Shown here one piece after another: positions 1 through 10,420 of a stretch of DNA of 64,000 nt. Where the stretch lies: positions 7,321,001 to 7,385,000 of the forward strand of contig OX387204.1 in the NCBI GenBank assembly GCA_947561715.1. Direction: 5' to 3'. The translations under genes and the position numbers were made by a program. How positions within the stretch are numbered: the stretch's first letter is position 1; each line of letters begins with the position of its first letter. The notes under the pieces are model-generated. The model was not told the origin of the DNA. It saw only the letters and a program-made list of their open reading frames with translations, and made no database searches. The DNA comes from Ascidia mentula (taxonomy: Eukaryota; Chordata; Ascidiacea; Phlebobranchia; Ascidiidae).

Positions 1-589
1 ACTACAGTGTTAAAAAAAATCCGTAAATTTAACAGTGTTTTTCCCGGAAATATGTACAGTCTCGACATCGTTTGTTTTTCTTACAAAGTTTTATCGGTAC
101 ATGTCTAAGAAATACGTATTTTATTCGTAAAATATCATTATATTTACGTGAAGTATCGATTTTGTACGTAAAATATAGCTCGTTACTTTACAATGTTTTT
201 TTGGTATTTTGCGAAGAGGTAAAGTACTTGTTAAATGTTAAAGTACGGTCTGAGCACTAAATCCAGCGTGGGACTAATGATGCATGACGAAAAAAATACA
301 ACCAGTCACAACATCACACGGCTTTCTGTCTGCTCTGCTGTTCGGTAGTGTTTAGTGTCGGAAGTGTGGAAGATTACACGATTTGGAAAATTACGACCGT
401 TTTGTGGGTAAGTTTGCTATCTGTAACAGATGGTTAGTGATGTTATTTGTTGTTCGCAATGCAGACTAAGCAGGAAATAATTGATGACAGTTAGGTTTGG
501 TATAAATAATCGTATTTGGCCCATAGCCCATAATTAACTTGTACTTTGGTTGTATTGTTACAGAAACGTACATAATAATGTGGTATAAT

Positions 590-1485
590 GTCTTCGAATG
601 TTCAGTTTCTTTGTTGTTTGCAGTTTTTGCAAAAAAAATTGCACAGAATACAAAGAAATAATTGTTCACAAGGAGCACATCCGATGTGGTATCTCAGTAA
701 CTTGCTCAGTTTCAAACTGCAACAAAAAGTATGTTGTTGTCTCTTCATTTTCATCTCATTGTTATGTGGATGACAGCACTACTTGCACTGAACTAGCCTT
801 TCCATCAGGCCAATGTTTGAACCACAATTGCCCGTGTCTGTGGAAGCAATAAAGGACCATATCTCAATCGTCTGGTTCAAAGGATATGAGCAAATGAGCA
901 AAAGATATGCTTTGTTTCATTCTATGCTTCAGCACAAGTACTTTGTTCCTGGGTCCACCATAGGCAAAATACTAGAGCATCTTAAAAGAACTATTAATTG
1001 ACCAAGCCATGCACACAAACAAAAACGTACAGTGTATATTATCAAAATACTTATTTGATGAGGAGGCCATGTCCAATGTGTTGCAGGATATATAACACAG
1101 GCTGATTCATTTAAACTTTATGACAGCGGGAATCTACGTTCCGCTTATTCATGTGAGCAATATTTCAAATCTACATTTTACTATGTCGAACCACTGTCAA
1201 TTAATCTTACTCGTGCAGATGATTTTTCTGTATGTACCGATATTAAATACCTTGAAAGCACTGTGTATGGATCCATTTATAGGGCATCAACTTTCACATC
1301 CACTACAGAAGAAACACAAAATATTTCAACAAACCCTTTTGAAACATGTTGTTATAAATATAGAACAGGGTGAAGTAGTACGCACTGAAATCAGAGTAGG
1401 CCTGGAGTCAAAGTTGGTGAAGTTGTTTGGCCAAGAGAAGTTACTTGGTGAAGTACGTGTACAGTGCAAGCACTTTGTCGAGTGA
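590..1485 (+). pseudogene. relict of a C2H2-finger, transposon-type gene
   Basis: Conserved-looking protein pieces lie in order but in different frames. The first (from about 598) has two Cys/His clusters resembling paired C2H2 fingers (CSFCKKNC, a spaced H-x3-H, then CSVSNC and SSFSSH). A second (813-1001) has a hydrophobic stretch with KYFVPGSTIGKILEHLK. A third (about 1100-1290) reads FKSTFYYVEPLSINL and YVPILNTLKAL. From memory, this order (finger pair, then a YVEP block, then YVPI..LKAL) occurs in repeated transposon-derived genes of fish and invertebrates. The element class is not certain. The copy is broken several times and no intact gene is proposed. A splice-like signal upstream (GTAAGT near 406, acceptor near 562) hints at a former 5' exon. 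Confidence 0.45.
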
Positions 1486-1972
1486 GGTTAGGTGACGCCC
1501 CTCACCAAGTGGAGTAAGGTTAAGTAACTTCACTGAGGTGAATTCCCCCCCCTGCGTTTCCGTCTCTAAAAAAACAGTACTAAATGTCATTTATTTCCAA
1601 ATTAAATGAAAATATTATATTTAAAGTCATATTAAACAGCTATTTACCATAATAAACCAAACATTTCCTTCTCCCAATAACTTACAATTTGCCACAAAAC
1701 AAAAAGATTGTAATCGCACAATTTATAAAACAAAGAGAATATATCCATAGCCTTCATGTACAAACTTACCAAGACAAAACGCACAAGGTATTTGCATTGC
1801 ATTCATACGTAATAATGAATGTATTATGACGATTTCCTTGATCCCAGCTTGGCAAACGTAACAATAAACGCGTCACAATCGTTTCCTTGTAACTAATGCT
1901 AAACAAAGGGCAAATTTGGGCTGTTTTGAAAATGGAATTTTTGAGATTGTGGTCAGTTGTACAGAGAGGACC

Positions 1973-1980
1973 TATATATA
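1973..1980 (+). promoter_or_regulatory. TATA box of the 2.0-3.0 kb gene
   Basis: TATATA lies about 40 bases before the ATG at 2018, a normal spacing for a TATA promoter with a leader of roughly 10-15 bases. The call rests on position and sequence only. Confidence 0.5.
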
Positions 1981-2017
1981 TTGCGGGGAGTTTTAAGACG
2001 ATTTATTTGAAAAAACG

Positions 2018-3022
2018 ATGGGAAACTGTTTTGCGAGGAGAAACCGTGTAAAGGTAAGTCATTGACTGATACCTAGACAGTGTTTACCTTTTGTTTTTGC
2101 AGCAGTTTTCTTTACAATTAAATTTGTTTTGCAGAAAGTGCGCCAAAGCTTTAAAGCTGTGCCATTACATTCGAGAGTGGTGGAAGATGATACGCCATCA
2201 ATGCCAATTTTGAAGGTATAGTTACACTGTATTACATACATACATTGCCTTTATTGCATTTAAATTTAAAATTTTTTAATCTATACATATACATTATGAT
2301 TTTGTTGATTCATTCCACAGGCAAATATCGTTGAAATACACGAACCAAAACAAAGGCGCACCACACCGGTAAGAAAAACACATAATACAACGTATATTTG
2401 TTTTGTTTTTTACCAAGAAACGCTTATGACAAATTTTTTTTTCCAGAAAATCGAAGGTCAGATACTCACTGTTAAAGTGGATGTTCACCACAGCCAGGAC
2501 AGCATTAGTGTCACCGAAAATGTATGTTGGGCTTCACATAGAGCTGCTATGTTTTAACAAACCAAATGGTTTACTTTTGTATTGGTTTTTATCAGCAGGT
2601 GGTTGATCGAGATCCAAAAGCGGCCGGTGACCAAATAACCGACGAACCTGAAAAGGTTGCGACAACTACGGTAATATTCAGTAGAGTAGGACATAAACAT
2701 TCTTTACCTAAAATTTTACTTTTGCAGATTGACACTGGGCTACAGCAAGACATGATGGCGCCTTCCACTGTTGTGGACCTTTTGTTTTCAGAGAACATTG
2801 GCGCTCTCTTCGAAACTCTTGATGAAGTTTTCGACCGAGTAAGTTTGATTATCTACATGTCGTATGACAAATGACAAATATGTTAACCTAACTTGATTAT
2901 AGAACTTGGTCGGGAACTCAATGATCGGGTTGTATGGAGGCAACAGCAAAGGAATGGTAATTAATCTTGACGATCAACTTCTCAACGAGTTGGACAACCT
3001 CCCTGTAGCCCAGAGAGTCTAA
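2018..3022 (+). CDS. seven-exon gene, probably N-myristoylated protein of about 181 aa
   Basis: Exons are 2018-2053, 2135-2215, 2321-2368, 2447-2521, 2596-2670, 2728-2838 and 2903-3022. Every intron is GT-AG, short (38-105 bp) and phase 0, and the joined frame stays open to TAA at 3020. The protein starts MGNCFARRN: Gly2, Cys4 and a basic cluster are a typical N-myristoylation plus palmitoylation signal, so it is probably anchored on the cytosolic face of a membrane. No transmembrane segment is seen. The middle contains LTVKVDVHHSQDSISVTEN, which resembles the tail motif of the family A genes downstream; the C-terminal third is acidic and hydrophobic (VVDLLFSENIGALFETLDE). Family and function are not recognised. 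An AATAAA at 3088 follows. Exon 5 could instead start at 2599 (CAGCAG acceptor). Confidence 0.75.
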
Positions 3023-3087
3023 CTTTATACACATGCTGTGCCTTATCTGTATATATTTATTATTGTTCTATTTGATCTTGTTTTTGT

Positions 3088-3093
3088 AATAAA
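3088..3093 (+). terminator. poly(A) signal AATAAA
   Basis: AATAAA lies 66 bases after the stop codon of the seven-exon gene and before a T/G-rich stretch, as expected of a metazoan cleavage and polyadenylation site. Confidence 0.55.
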
Positions 3094-3099
3094 ATATAT

Positions 3100-4980
3100 T
3101 TTGCATGTACTGGTTTGTGGTTGGATTTAGGGAAATAATCATTGAGTTGATACCGAACCGAACTTATTGTATTTTCACGTGCTAAAAAACTAAACTGGAA
3201 TTTGGCCCAATTATAACTCATATTTCAAACACGTGCTAAAGAAAACTATTATAGCTTAATATAAAACTACGCGATGCGGTTGTTATACATATATACATAC
3301 ATATGTACATGTCAACATTCATTATTCATACCTACAACAGAACCAATTTTATAGCCACCCCGGGACAATAACAAACCATTTAACTCATGCACTTGCGTGT
3401 ATTACTACTTTGTAATGGTTTATGATCAAGATCTTAATCTCGAGAATGTTTGAAATGAAAATACAAAGGCATCGCCGAAGAATACAAACCGTTTATTTGC
3501 TTGTGGGTGAAATGGTAGATGCAGGGACAAAAGATGAGGCAACACAAACACGCTATGCAGTCTGAATGCAAAGAAATTAATTTAAGTTTTTGGAATTTAA
3601 TCTTTCAGATCTGGTTCCAAAGGGAAAATGTGGCTGCCCTGTGTCTGGCCTGAGTTGCCAGTAATCCTAATTATATAAACACCAATAGCTGAGTTGGCTA
3701 ATAGGTCTGAACAGTGAGGTGATCCTACTTTCTCATGCAATGGCATAGAGCCCCACTATACGTAAATGTAAGGCCTCCTGGCAAGGTGTGCGCTTGCGAA
3801 CCACAGTATCTTCGCCACAATATACCTCTTTAACCCCTGGACAGTCGATAGAGCAGTCGTTGGGTCTTGAGTTAACTCCTCACCGGGGCTTGATTTTGAG
3901 ATCTTGCTAAGACTTATCGGGACAAAGTGCTGAATCAGATCGTCTGTAATGTCAATGAACCTAATTATAAACAATACAAACTTTTACCGCAGTCGTTGTC
4001 GTTCGATGTCATGGTGAAGGGATTTCCCAATGTAAATCTGAGTTACAATCTTAGAAATATACCTCAGCAAATCTTTCTCGAAGCAATGTTTTATATTAAG
4101 TACATTAGTCCTGAGAATAAATGGCATAAGCACTTGCCGAAACGTTTCAAATAACAAAAACATTTCAATGTTTTCAGCAGTAGGGACTATAGTCTGCTTA
4201 TTCTCAGAATTATGAGTAAATCCGTAAATAGTGTTCCTTACCACACTTGGTCCCGTACGAAATTACTGTTTTCTCCACGGCAAATACTAGCTTTTCAGCT
4301 TTATTTTTCAACCGTATACTGAGTTTAAACCCATGCCGTACCTACGCAGTTAGCAATACTCCGGCCTACACAGTTCGAAACGTAGTACGTAACCTGTGTG
4401 ATTCAGTTGTAAATTTGTGATGATTTTTCGACCCCCGCACGATACAAGCGTAACATTTCCACCTAATCTAAAATCAAGGAGATACTGGTTAGTAAAACGC
4501 AGTATACTTGCTTTGTAAAAAGTGTCGCCAGGGTCTTGTATAATAGCATATAGTGATGCGGATTGTCTTGCTGGATAACTTCAACAAAGGAACCTAATTT
4601 CGTGGAACGTAGCTACAATGAGGACTTGTTTTGGTTATGTTACCAAAACGCTAGTGTTTATAATGAGTCAGTTCGAACATTTATTAAAACTATTTGCTTG
4701 CATGATCTGCGTTATTTATTTGTAATACGGTGCGATCGACAGACTGCTAGTTAACTATTCTGCAGCACATTAATTATTCGTCACATTATTTTTATTATCC
4801 AAAGCAACAACACATAAGACAACACATTAGTCATAGTGCACTACAGGCACACAAAAACTAACATTGTACACGAAGTAATATTTTATTTGATAACGCACGC
4901 ACACCAAGTAATAACACATTTACAAAAACAAACAGTATTGTATTAGCAGCCCATCAGGCACCATGAATTCCTTACAATGG
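3100..4980. other. intergenic, no gene seen
   Basis: Only short open frames without family features or paired splice sites are present. A sequence fitting a Pol III A box (TAGCTGAGTTGG, 3686-3697) has no convincing B box. Confidence 0.5.
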
Positions 4981-4987
4981 GAAAGGT

Positions 4988-5241
4988 CTAACGTTGGAGT
5001 CCTATAACTTGGACCTTTTCGCTGACTGTAGCTACGCCGTCATGGATGTGAACTTGCTTCTGGACAACAGCCACGACCGTTGGTTCAGGTTTGGGCTCTG
5101 ATTTTTGATAGACGACGACTCTTTGAGGTGGTGGCGCATCTCCGGCATCTCCGGCATCCACGCAACACATTATACACTTGTACAACAAGTACGCCAAGTA
5201 GAAGGGTGTGCAAAAGAGGCAGCAAATGATATGACATGTCA
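4988..5241 (-). CDS. family A small one-pass membrane protein, main exon
   Basis: The exon begins after an acceptor (AG at 5242-5243) with two bases left over, so it needs a phase-1 upstream exon as elsewhere in the family. It encodes about 84 aa: a Cys-rich hydrophobic segment (CHIICCLFCTPFYLAYLLYK, CIMCC) that should span or clamp to the membrane, a GDAGDAPPP linker, then VVAVVQKQVHIHDGVATVSE and a short end. The tail motif matches copies at 7.1, 18.5, 20.4, 21.1, 22.9 and 25.0 kb. The first exon is unresolved. An ATG at 5342 with a weak donor at 5287 would give MTGLPETPK at the N terminus, but a 46-bp intron and a TATA-like run almost touching that ATG make it doubtful. The function is unknown. 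Confidence 0.6.
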
Positions 5242-5399
5242 CTAAAACATACAGGTCTGAATTTTATACATGGCACCCATTGACGACATGGAGTTGCCAA
5301 GTTGCTATTGCCCGCTTTAGGCGTTTCTGGCAACCCAGTCATTCCAGTATATATTTAAATGTATAGTTTTTGGTCTAATAGTTAAAACTTATTTGAAAT

Positions 5400-5460
5400 C
5401 TGCAGACAGAAGGTCTCATCAGTGCAGCTGGACCTTCGAAAACGACACCTGTCTGCAGCT
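5400..5460 (+). ncRNA. rearranged hammerhead-ribozyme relict
   Basis: On the minus strand the segment reads AGCTGCACTGATGAGACCTT, the 5' half of the hammerheads at 9.67 and 59.54 kb. On the plus strand the other half follows: GGACCTTCGAAAACGACACC then TGTCTGCAGCT. The two halves therefore point in opposite directions, as if the 5' half had been inverted, and no complete ribozyme core forms on either strand. Confidence 0.45.
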
Positions 5461-7110
5461 CTTATTGATTATTATGGCTTATTACACATATTTGTTTAAA
5501 AAGGTGATTTTGTATCATACCTTCATCGTCTTCTTTAGATCCCATAATGAAGCTTTTTGTGCGATAGTGCCAACCTAAGTAACATAGAAATCCCTAGTTG
5601 CTCTACTAAAATATTGTGTTGTTTACAAATAAAACGTTTTAACTTCACTAAGAACGTATAGTATCCCGATTATTTTCCTGATGTTGCAAGCTCAGGCCTT
5701 CTGCAAATCTAATGTTTGTAGCGCCCTTCGGAATTTTTAAAGCTTATCCCCAAACACGAAGCACCCCACAAAGGCTCATTTACATGTTAGCATGGAAACA
5801 ATGGAAACGTTTGTGTCATAAAAATTCCTGGATAGAATGTTAAATCCGCACGTCTGAACCTGTTGGATTGTCAAATAATACAACTGGTTCGACCAAAAGT
5901 GCAAACATTGAGGTTGTATTTATGATAAAAAAGAGCACTTTAACTCTGCTAAAACATGCTGTTCCATTTAATAGTTTATATAGCCATAGGATAGTCAAAA
6001 ATAAGATTTAGAAACATGTAACAAATAAAACTACAAACCTGTGTACATGTCAGCTACTGCAGATGTATCGATGCGTTTTGCGCTTTAAAACAATATAACG
6101 TAACTATTTGCGCATTGACGTAAGTTTTGTATTACTGACCAGTTACAAACCACAACCTTACCTCAAATTACATATAACTAATTTCTACTTTGTGTACCTT
6201 TTGGTATCATGTTCGTGGAATTTGTGCTACAATCGTGCCAGTTCAAACAAGCCCATCAAGCATTTTGACTTCCGTCTGTATTGAGTAGGAACTCCAGATT
6301 TTCGCAAATATTTAAATTGGATGTTTTCACTAAAACGCAACTTTGTTTTGTATTTTGTTGACGGAAAACACATGACCTTGTCCGATTAATTTTCCAGTCG
6401 GGCAAATTACATGATTTACTTTGTTGTTTGCAGGAATGGCGTGATCGATAATTAACACCACTTCGTTGTCATTTCTGGAGTTGTGCCGCATCTGGTCGTA
6501 AGTGCACATTGCCCTTCCAATAAAATTGGGTGCAATTTAAAATGCTGTTCTGCCGTTCGCCATAATAGTGATAGCTTGTTCAGTGGGATCTGCCGCAACA
6601 TGTCCCAACATCGCAAACAATCGCGTTATCACAATGGGCGTGCAAACTTCATCACAAGAGCCATCGTTGTAACCTATGGCAAAATACGACTAATGTACTT
6701 GTAATAACATTAATCACTCATGCTAAAGTATTACCAAAGCATGCAGCAAGGCTAATATATGGTGCTTAAAATAACGTGTGTATCAGCACATTGGAGGTGT
6801 AAGCGGATGTATGTTCATATTTTTGAAAAAGTTTAGTTAAAAATTTCGACTATTTGCAAAAGAATTAAATACGTTTCTGTATTGCTTACTTTGCATTTCC
6901 ATGTGATACGAAACATAAGAAAGAGCGTGAAAAGGTACACTGTCTTTGTCGTCTAAATAGCCAGTACAGTTGTTCGAAGGTGTAGCTCAAATCATTCAAG
7001 TAAAATAGGGCAATATTTATTGTTGTTGTTATTCAATAAGTCCATTTGCTCAAAAATCGAATCAAAAATAAAAGTTGTAATTAAGTGGTTACTGTTCGAA
7101 AGGCACCCAG
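5461..7110. other. intergenic, no gene seen
   Basis: AT-rich sequence with only short unsupported open frames. It separates two family A genes and may hold an unrecognised first exon for the gene at 4988. Confidence 0.4.
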
Positions 7111-7113
7111 GAA

Positions 7114-7382
7114 CTATTCATGGATACCAATAACAGTGACCTGTTCCGAAACGGTGGCCACCCCTTCACTTATGTGTACTTCCTTGCGCACCGCAACGAG
7201 GACGTTCTGACTTTGTGCTTGTGCTTGCCGTTGATGTGGAACTACTGCGTCGAACTGACGCGATTTTGGCTGTGTTGTACACTGTTTTCCATCGTTCCCG
7301 CTGTCGTCGTCGTCGTTACAGCAACAGCAGTAGATGAAATAGCACGGACAGAAGAAGAGACAACAAAACAAATGGATGCAGG
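7114..7382 (-). CDS. family A Cys-rich membrane-anchored protein, main exon
   Basis: The exon follows an acceptor (AG at 7383-7384) with two leading bases, the same phase as its relatives. It encodes about 89 aa: CIHLFCCLFFCPC then YFIYCCCC, a hydrophobic run crowded with cysteines (possible palmitoylation), an acidic NDDDDSGNDG stretch, a Gln/Ala-rich linker, and the family tail VLVAVRKEVHISEGVATVSE followed by VTVIG. The hydrophobic run is short for a full membrane span, so lipid anchoring is possible. The first exon was not found; an upstream exon ending in phase 1 is predicted. Tail length and spacing match the gene at 4988. Confidence 0.55.
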
Positions 7383-8630
7383 CTAAAAATATCGGAACAT
7401 ATTACGAGGCATAATGTAATGGTTTCAAACTGTGGTACGTAGGCTACATGTACCATTAACGTTACGGGTAGATTTTGATATGGGGCACCCAAAAACGTAT
7501 AGACCTTTTCAGTGATGAAAATATGTGGTGGCCATAGATTATATCCCAGTCTGTTATAAAATATGACATTACGTTGTATGAATCACATGTAATGTAAAGA
7601 AACAGATCAGGTAAGTTAATAATAACAATATCTGGATGAATTTGTACACAGACCACGTAAGACCAACGTCACAAAGACAGGTAAAATTAATATGTTTACC
7701 GTTGCTGGTGGATCCCATGGTAGGCTATAATTCTGTGTTAATTTACTTCTCAATCTTAAAGCAAACAATTGTAGTTCCCTTCCTATAAAACAACAATGCA
7801 ATTGCCAATTTTTAGACCGGAAAAAGAGAAACAGTTTCAATTTTCAATTCTGAAGTGAAACTAGTTCAAAGTCACTGTCGATATTCCCAATACCTTATTT
7901 ATATGTTTATTCGATACTATGTGCAACACTTTCCTGATGGTCCAGCGTAAACTACCAGTAATTATTAGATGTCAAAACTTTGCGGTACCTCACCTTAAGA
8001 TCAAGCGAACTAGTTCCTCTTTTTACTCGCTGAACAAATTTGTGCGTCATTGATTAACTAAATACCAACATTGCGACATAGCCGAACAAAACCTCGAAGT
8101 AATGATATTTTTTAAATTTGTCACCTTTCCAAGCGCTGGTGTTGTCATCACTTAATGTCGTTGCTGTGTATAATTTTTTGATTTGCCTTCAGCAATAGAA
8201 CGATGTATTGGTTTGGATAAAAACTACAACAGGTTTTAAACGTTTCATTACTATGTGTTTTGACGATGGTTCTATCTGTAGTTTGCCGGTAAACTCCTAA
8301 CATTCCAATAAGGACAGCGTCATATTTCTTGCAGCAATCTTTACGAGCATGCTGTAATGCTTTCTATATCGTGAAGTCAAATATATGAAAAGCCAACGGG
8401 GCTCGAAGCATTGCAAAGTAACATGTTTCTTCGGAAATAATCTCTATAAAATTTAACCACGGTTCGGTAGACGTAAGTAGTGGGTTCCTTACAACCGATT
8501 ATAACATTCTAAGGTTTTGTCGCTAACAATGCCACAAAAATGTGTATTTGTCGTGAACGCAGTTGATCAACGTACATTTCAATTGTAAATACTACGGAGG
8601 CACTTCAAACCATAACACGCAAATAAAAGG
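7383..8630. other. intergenic, no gene seen
   Basis: No open frame with family features is present. A plus-strand GGTAAGTT near 7609 has no partner exon that I can support. Confidence 0.4.
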
Positions 8631-8635
8631 GATGC

Positions 8636-9027
8636 TTAACGCAAACAAAACACTACGTCACACAAAGGTACATAAAAACTTAACTTTCGATTTTGAAACG
8701 AAGTACCGTTGCCCAAATTATCTGAAATCACTTTTTCGCAAACTGTAATTACGGATTCGTACCGTTCATATTCATTTTTAACATCCACAGGAACGTTCCA
8801 CTGTGTGGCTATGGCATCGTCAGATTGCCATCGAACAACGGTATCATAAGAAGGAGGAAGTTGCTCCTGATGTTGGCCCGCATGTCTCCTGCTTGTATTC
8901 GTCATGTCATCGTCCTCGTTGTCACCTTAAACCAAAATCCGTAACGTTTCGTATATGATGTAGAGAAAGTAGAACGGAAACAGTACAATGGCGCATAGGA
9001 TGCATACCGGACTGTAGGAAAAGCAAC
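8636..9027 (-). pseudogene. family A/B-like gene with a frame break
   Basis: An acceptor (AG at 9028-9029) with two leading bases opens a frame encoding one membrane span (CFSYSPVCILCAIVLFPFYF, then LYIIYE), which soon ends at a stop. Downstream, in a different frame, lie QLPPSYDTVVRW and VPVDVKNEYERYESVITVCE, which combine a PPxY motif of the family B type with a tail like the family A V-x-V...V-S-E motif. No plausible intron bridges the two frames because the interval is under 40 bases, so a single frame-shifting change in this host gene is the simplest reading. If intact in other alleles it would link families A and B. The first exon is not resolved. Confidence 0.45.
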
Positions 9028-9671
9028 CTGGAATATGAATGCGACAAAACTACACGTTTTTCCACATTGCGAATGCAGCATGTCCACAAAAACTCATATT
9101 TTTTCAATAATTTTAACAAAATTATTCATATGTTAGCGAAATTTTTCTTTTTTTTTAATGAAGGTAAGTTTTTACTTTTATCATCATTGCTCTTATGGTC
9201 GCCGCTAGATGTCGTTGTGATGTAAAAATTGGAAACTTTCAATAGGTCGTATTTTCAGTCGTATTTCAACTACATTCTGTAAAACATAAACACTTTATCC
9301 TCGTCGGCTTCATGCCGATAAAAGCGAAGCAATAAAAACAGTCTGTCCCCACAACTATTTTCAGTATTTTTACGACCAAACGTATAGTATGGAGTAAACA
9401 CGCTTGTTTGTAAATTGTCAACAAAACATCGTGAAATGGACAGTTATTTGAGGTTACATCATGAAACATATCTGCTACAAACGGTGCTTCCAAGGAAAAT
9501 ACAGTTTTTTGTCACTTAACTCAAACTGGGATAATTTAAAGCGTCAAAGTATTGTTGACAACACAAAATGTTGTAGGGTAGAAAGCGAATTGGTTTGGTC
9601 AAAAATTTAGATTTAAAAAACATTTAAATTATGACAAAACAAAGTGGAAGTCTTTGCTTGGCCGTTTGGTC

Positions 9672-9724
9672 AGCTGCACTGATGAGACCTTTTAGGTCGA
9701 AACTGTGGCCATCTGTCTGCAGCT
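9672..9724 (+). ncRNA. type I hammerhead ribozyme motif
   Basis: Stem I is AGCTGCA (9672-9678) with TGCAGCT (9718-9724). The core CTGATGA (9679-9685) is followed by stem II G-ACCT-TTT-AGGT-C, core GAAA (9699-9702), and a GTC cleavage triplet (9715-9717). All invariant core bases are present. Stem III (9703-9715) pairs poorly apart from the closing C-G and contains a TGGCCA palindrome, so this copy may be weak or act only as a dimer. It is related to the copy at 59541. Confidence 0.7.
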
Positions 9725-10420
9725 TACACAATTCCCTTTTAAATTAATCTCACTCGAGCAAATCTAAACATGTCAGTTTTTCTGATTAAACAGGTTCGTC
9801 TGAAAAAAAGCGTTTTTTATTCAACAAATTTTGCAGTAACGTAGGATATCACATGCTGTAGCCACACATTGCATACGCTATAAAATTTAATGCCCACCTG
9901 AAGTCGTTGTATACAAATACGTCAATTATTAATATCAAGCCCGTTGACGGGAGGCCATGGCCTGTTGCACGACTCAGTACATATTTTACCACCTACGAAA
10001 CCAACAGTAGTCCTGCTATAGTGATGAAATAAAGTATGTAACTGCAACGTTTTTAATTCGACTTCATTCAATTAAGGAAAGGTTTCTCCCTTTTGGACCG
10101 CCCCTGTCGTTAACTAATCTTACGTAATAAAACAGCCCTAACGCCCCTAGGTTTATGTATTTCTGTTACACTCTGCACCTTCATTATATTCTGTGGTAAT
10201 AGATGAAAAATCTATCTAATAGCTGACGAATGTGACCACATGTCTTTTTAACAAACAGTAACATCGTAAAAACATTCCCTTTCGTCACGCTCAACTTGGT
10301 TAATTATTAATTCAAATGGTGTTCGATAGTACATTTTGTAACCAATCGTTTTCGTTTTACATCCATCTACACCCGCCATACAGGACTGTACAATGCTATA
10401 GCAATACATTATACTTGTTC
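9725..10420. other. intergenic, no gene seen
   Basis: AT-rich sequence between the hammerhead motif and the palindrome. No supported coding features. Confidence 0.4.

Noticed and set aside
3686-3697. Pol III A-box match TAGCTGAGTTGG, possible tRNA or SINE
   Set aside because: No B box or tRNA fold follows at a suitable distance; a 12-base match is expected by chance.
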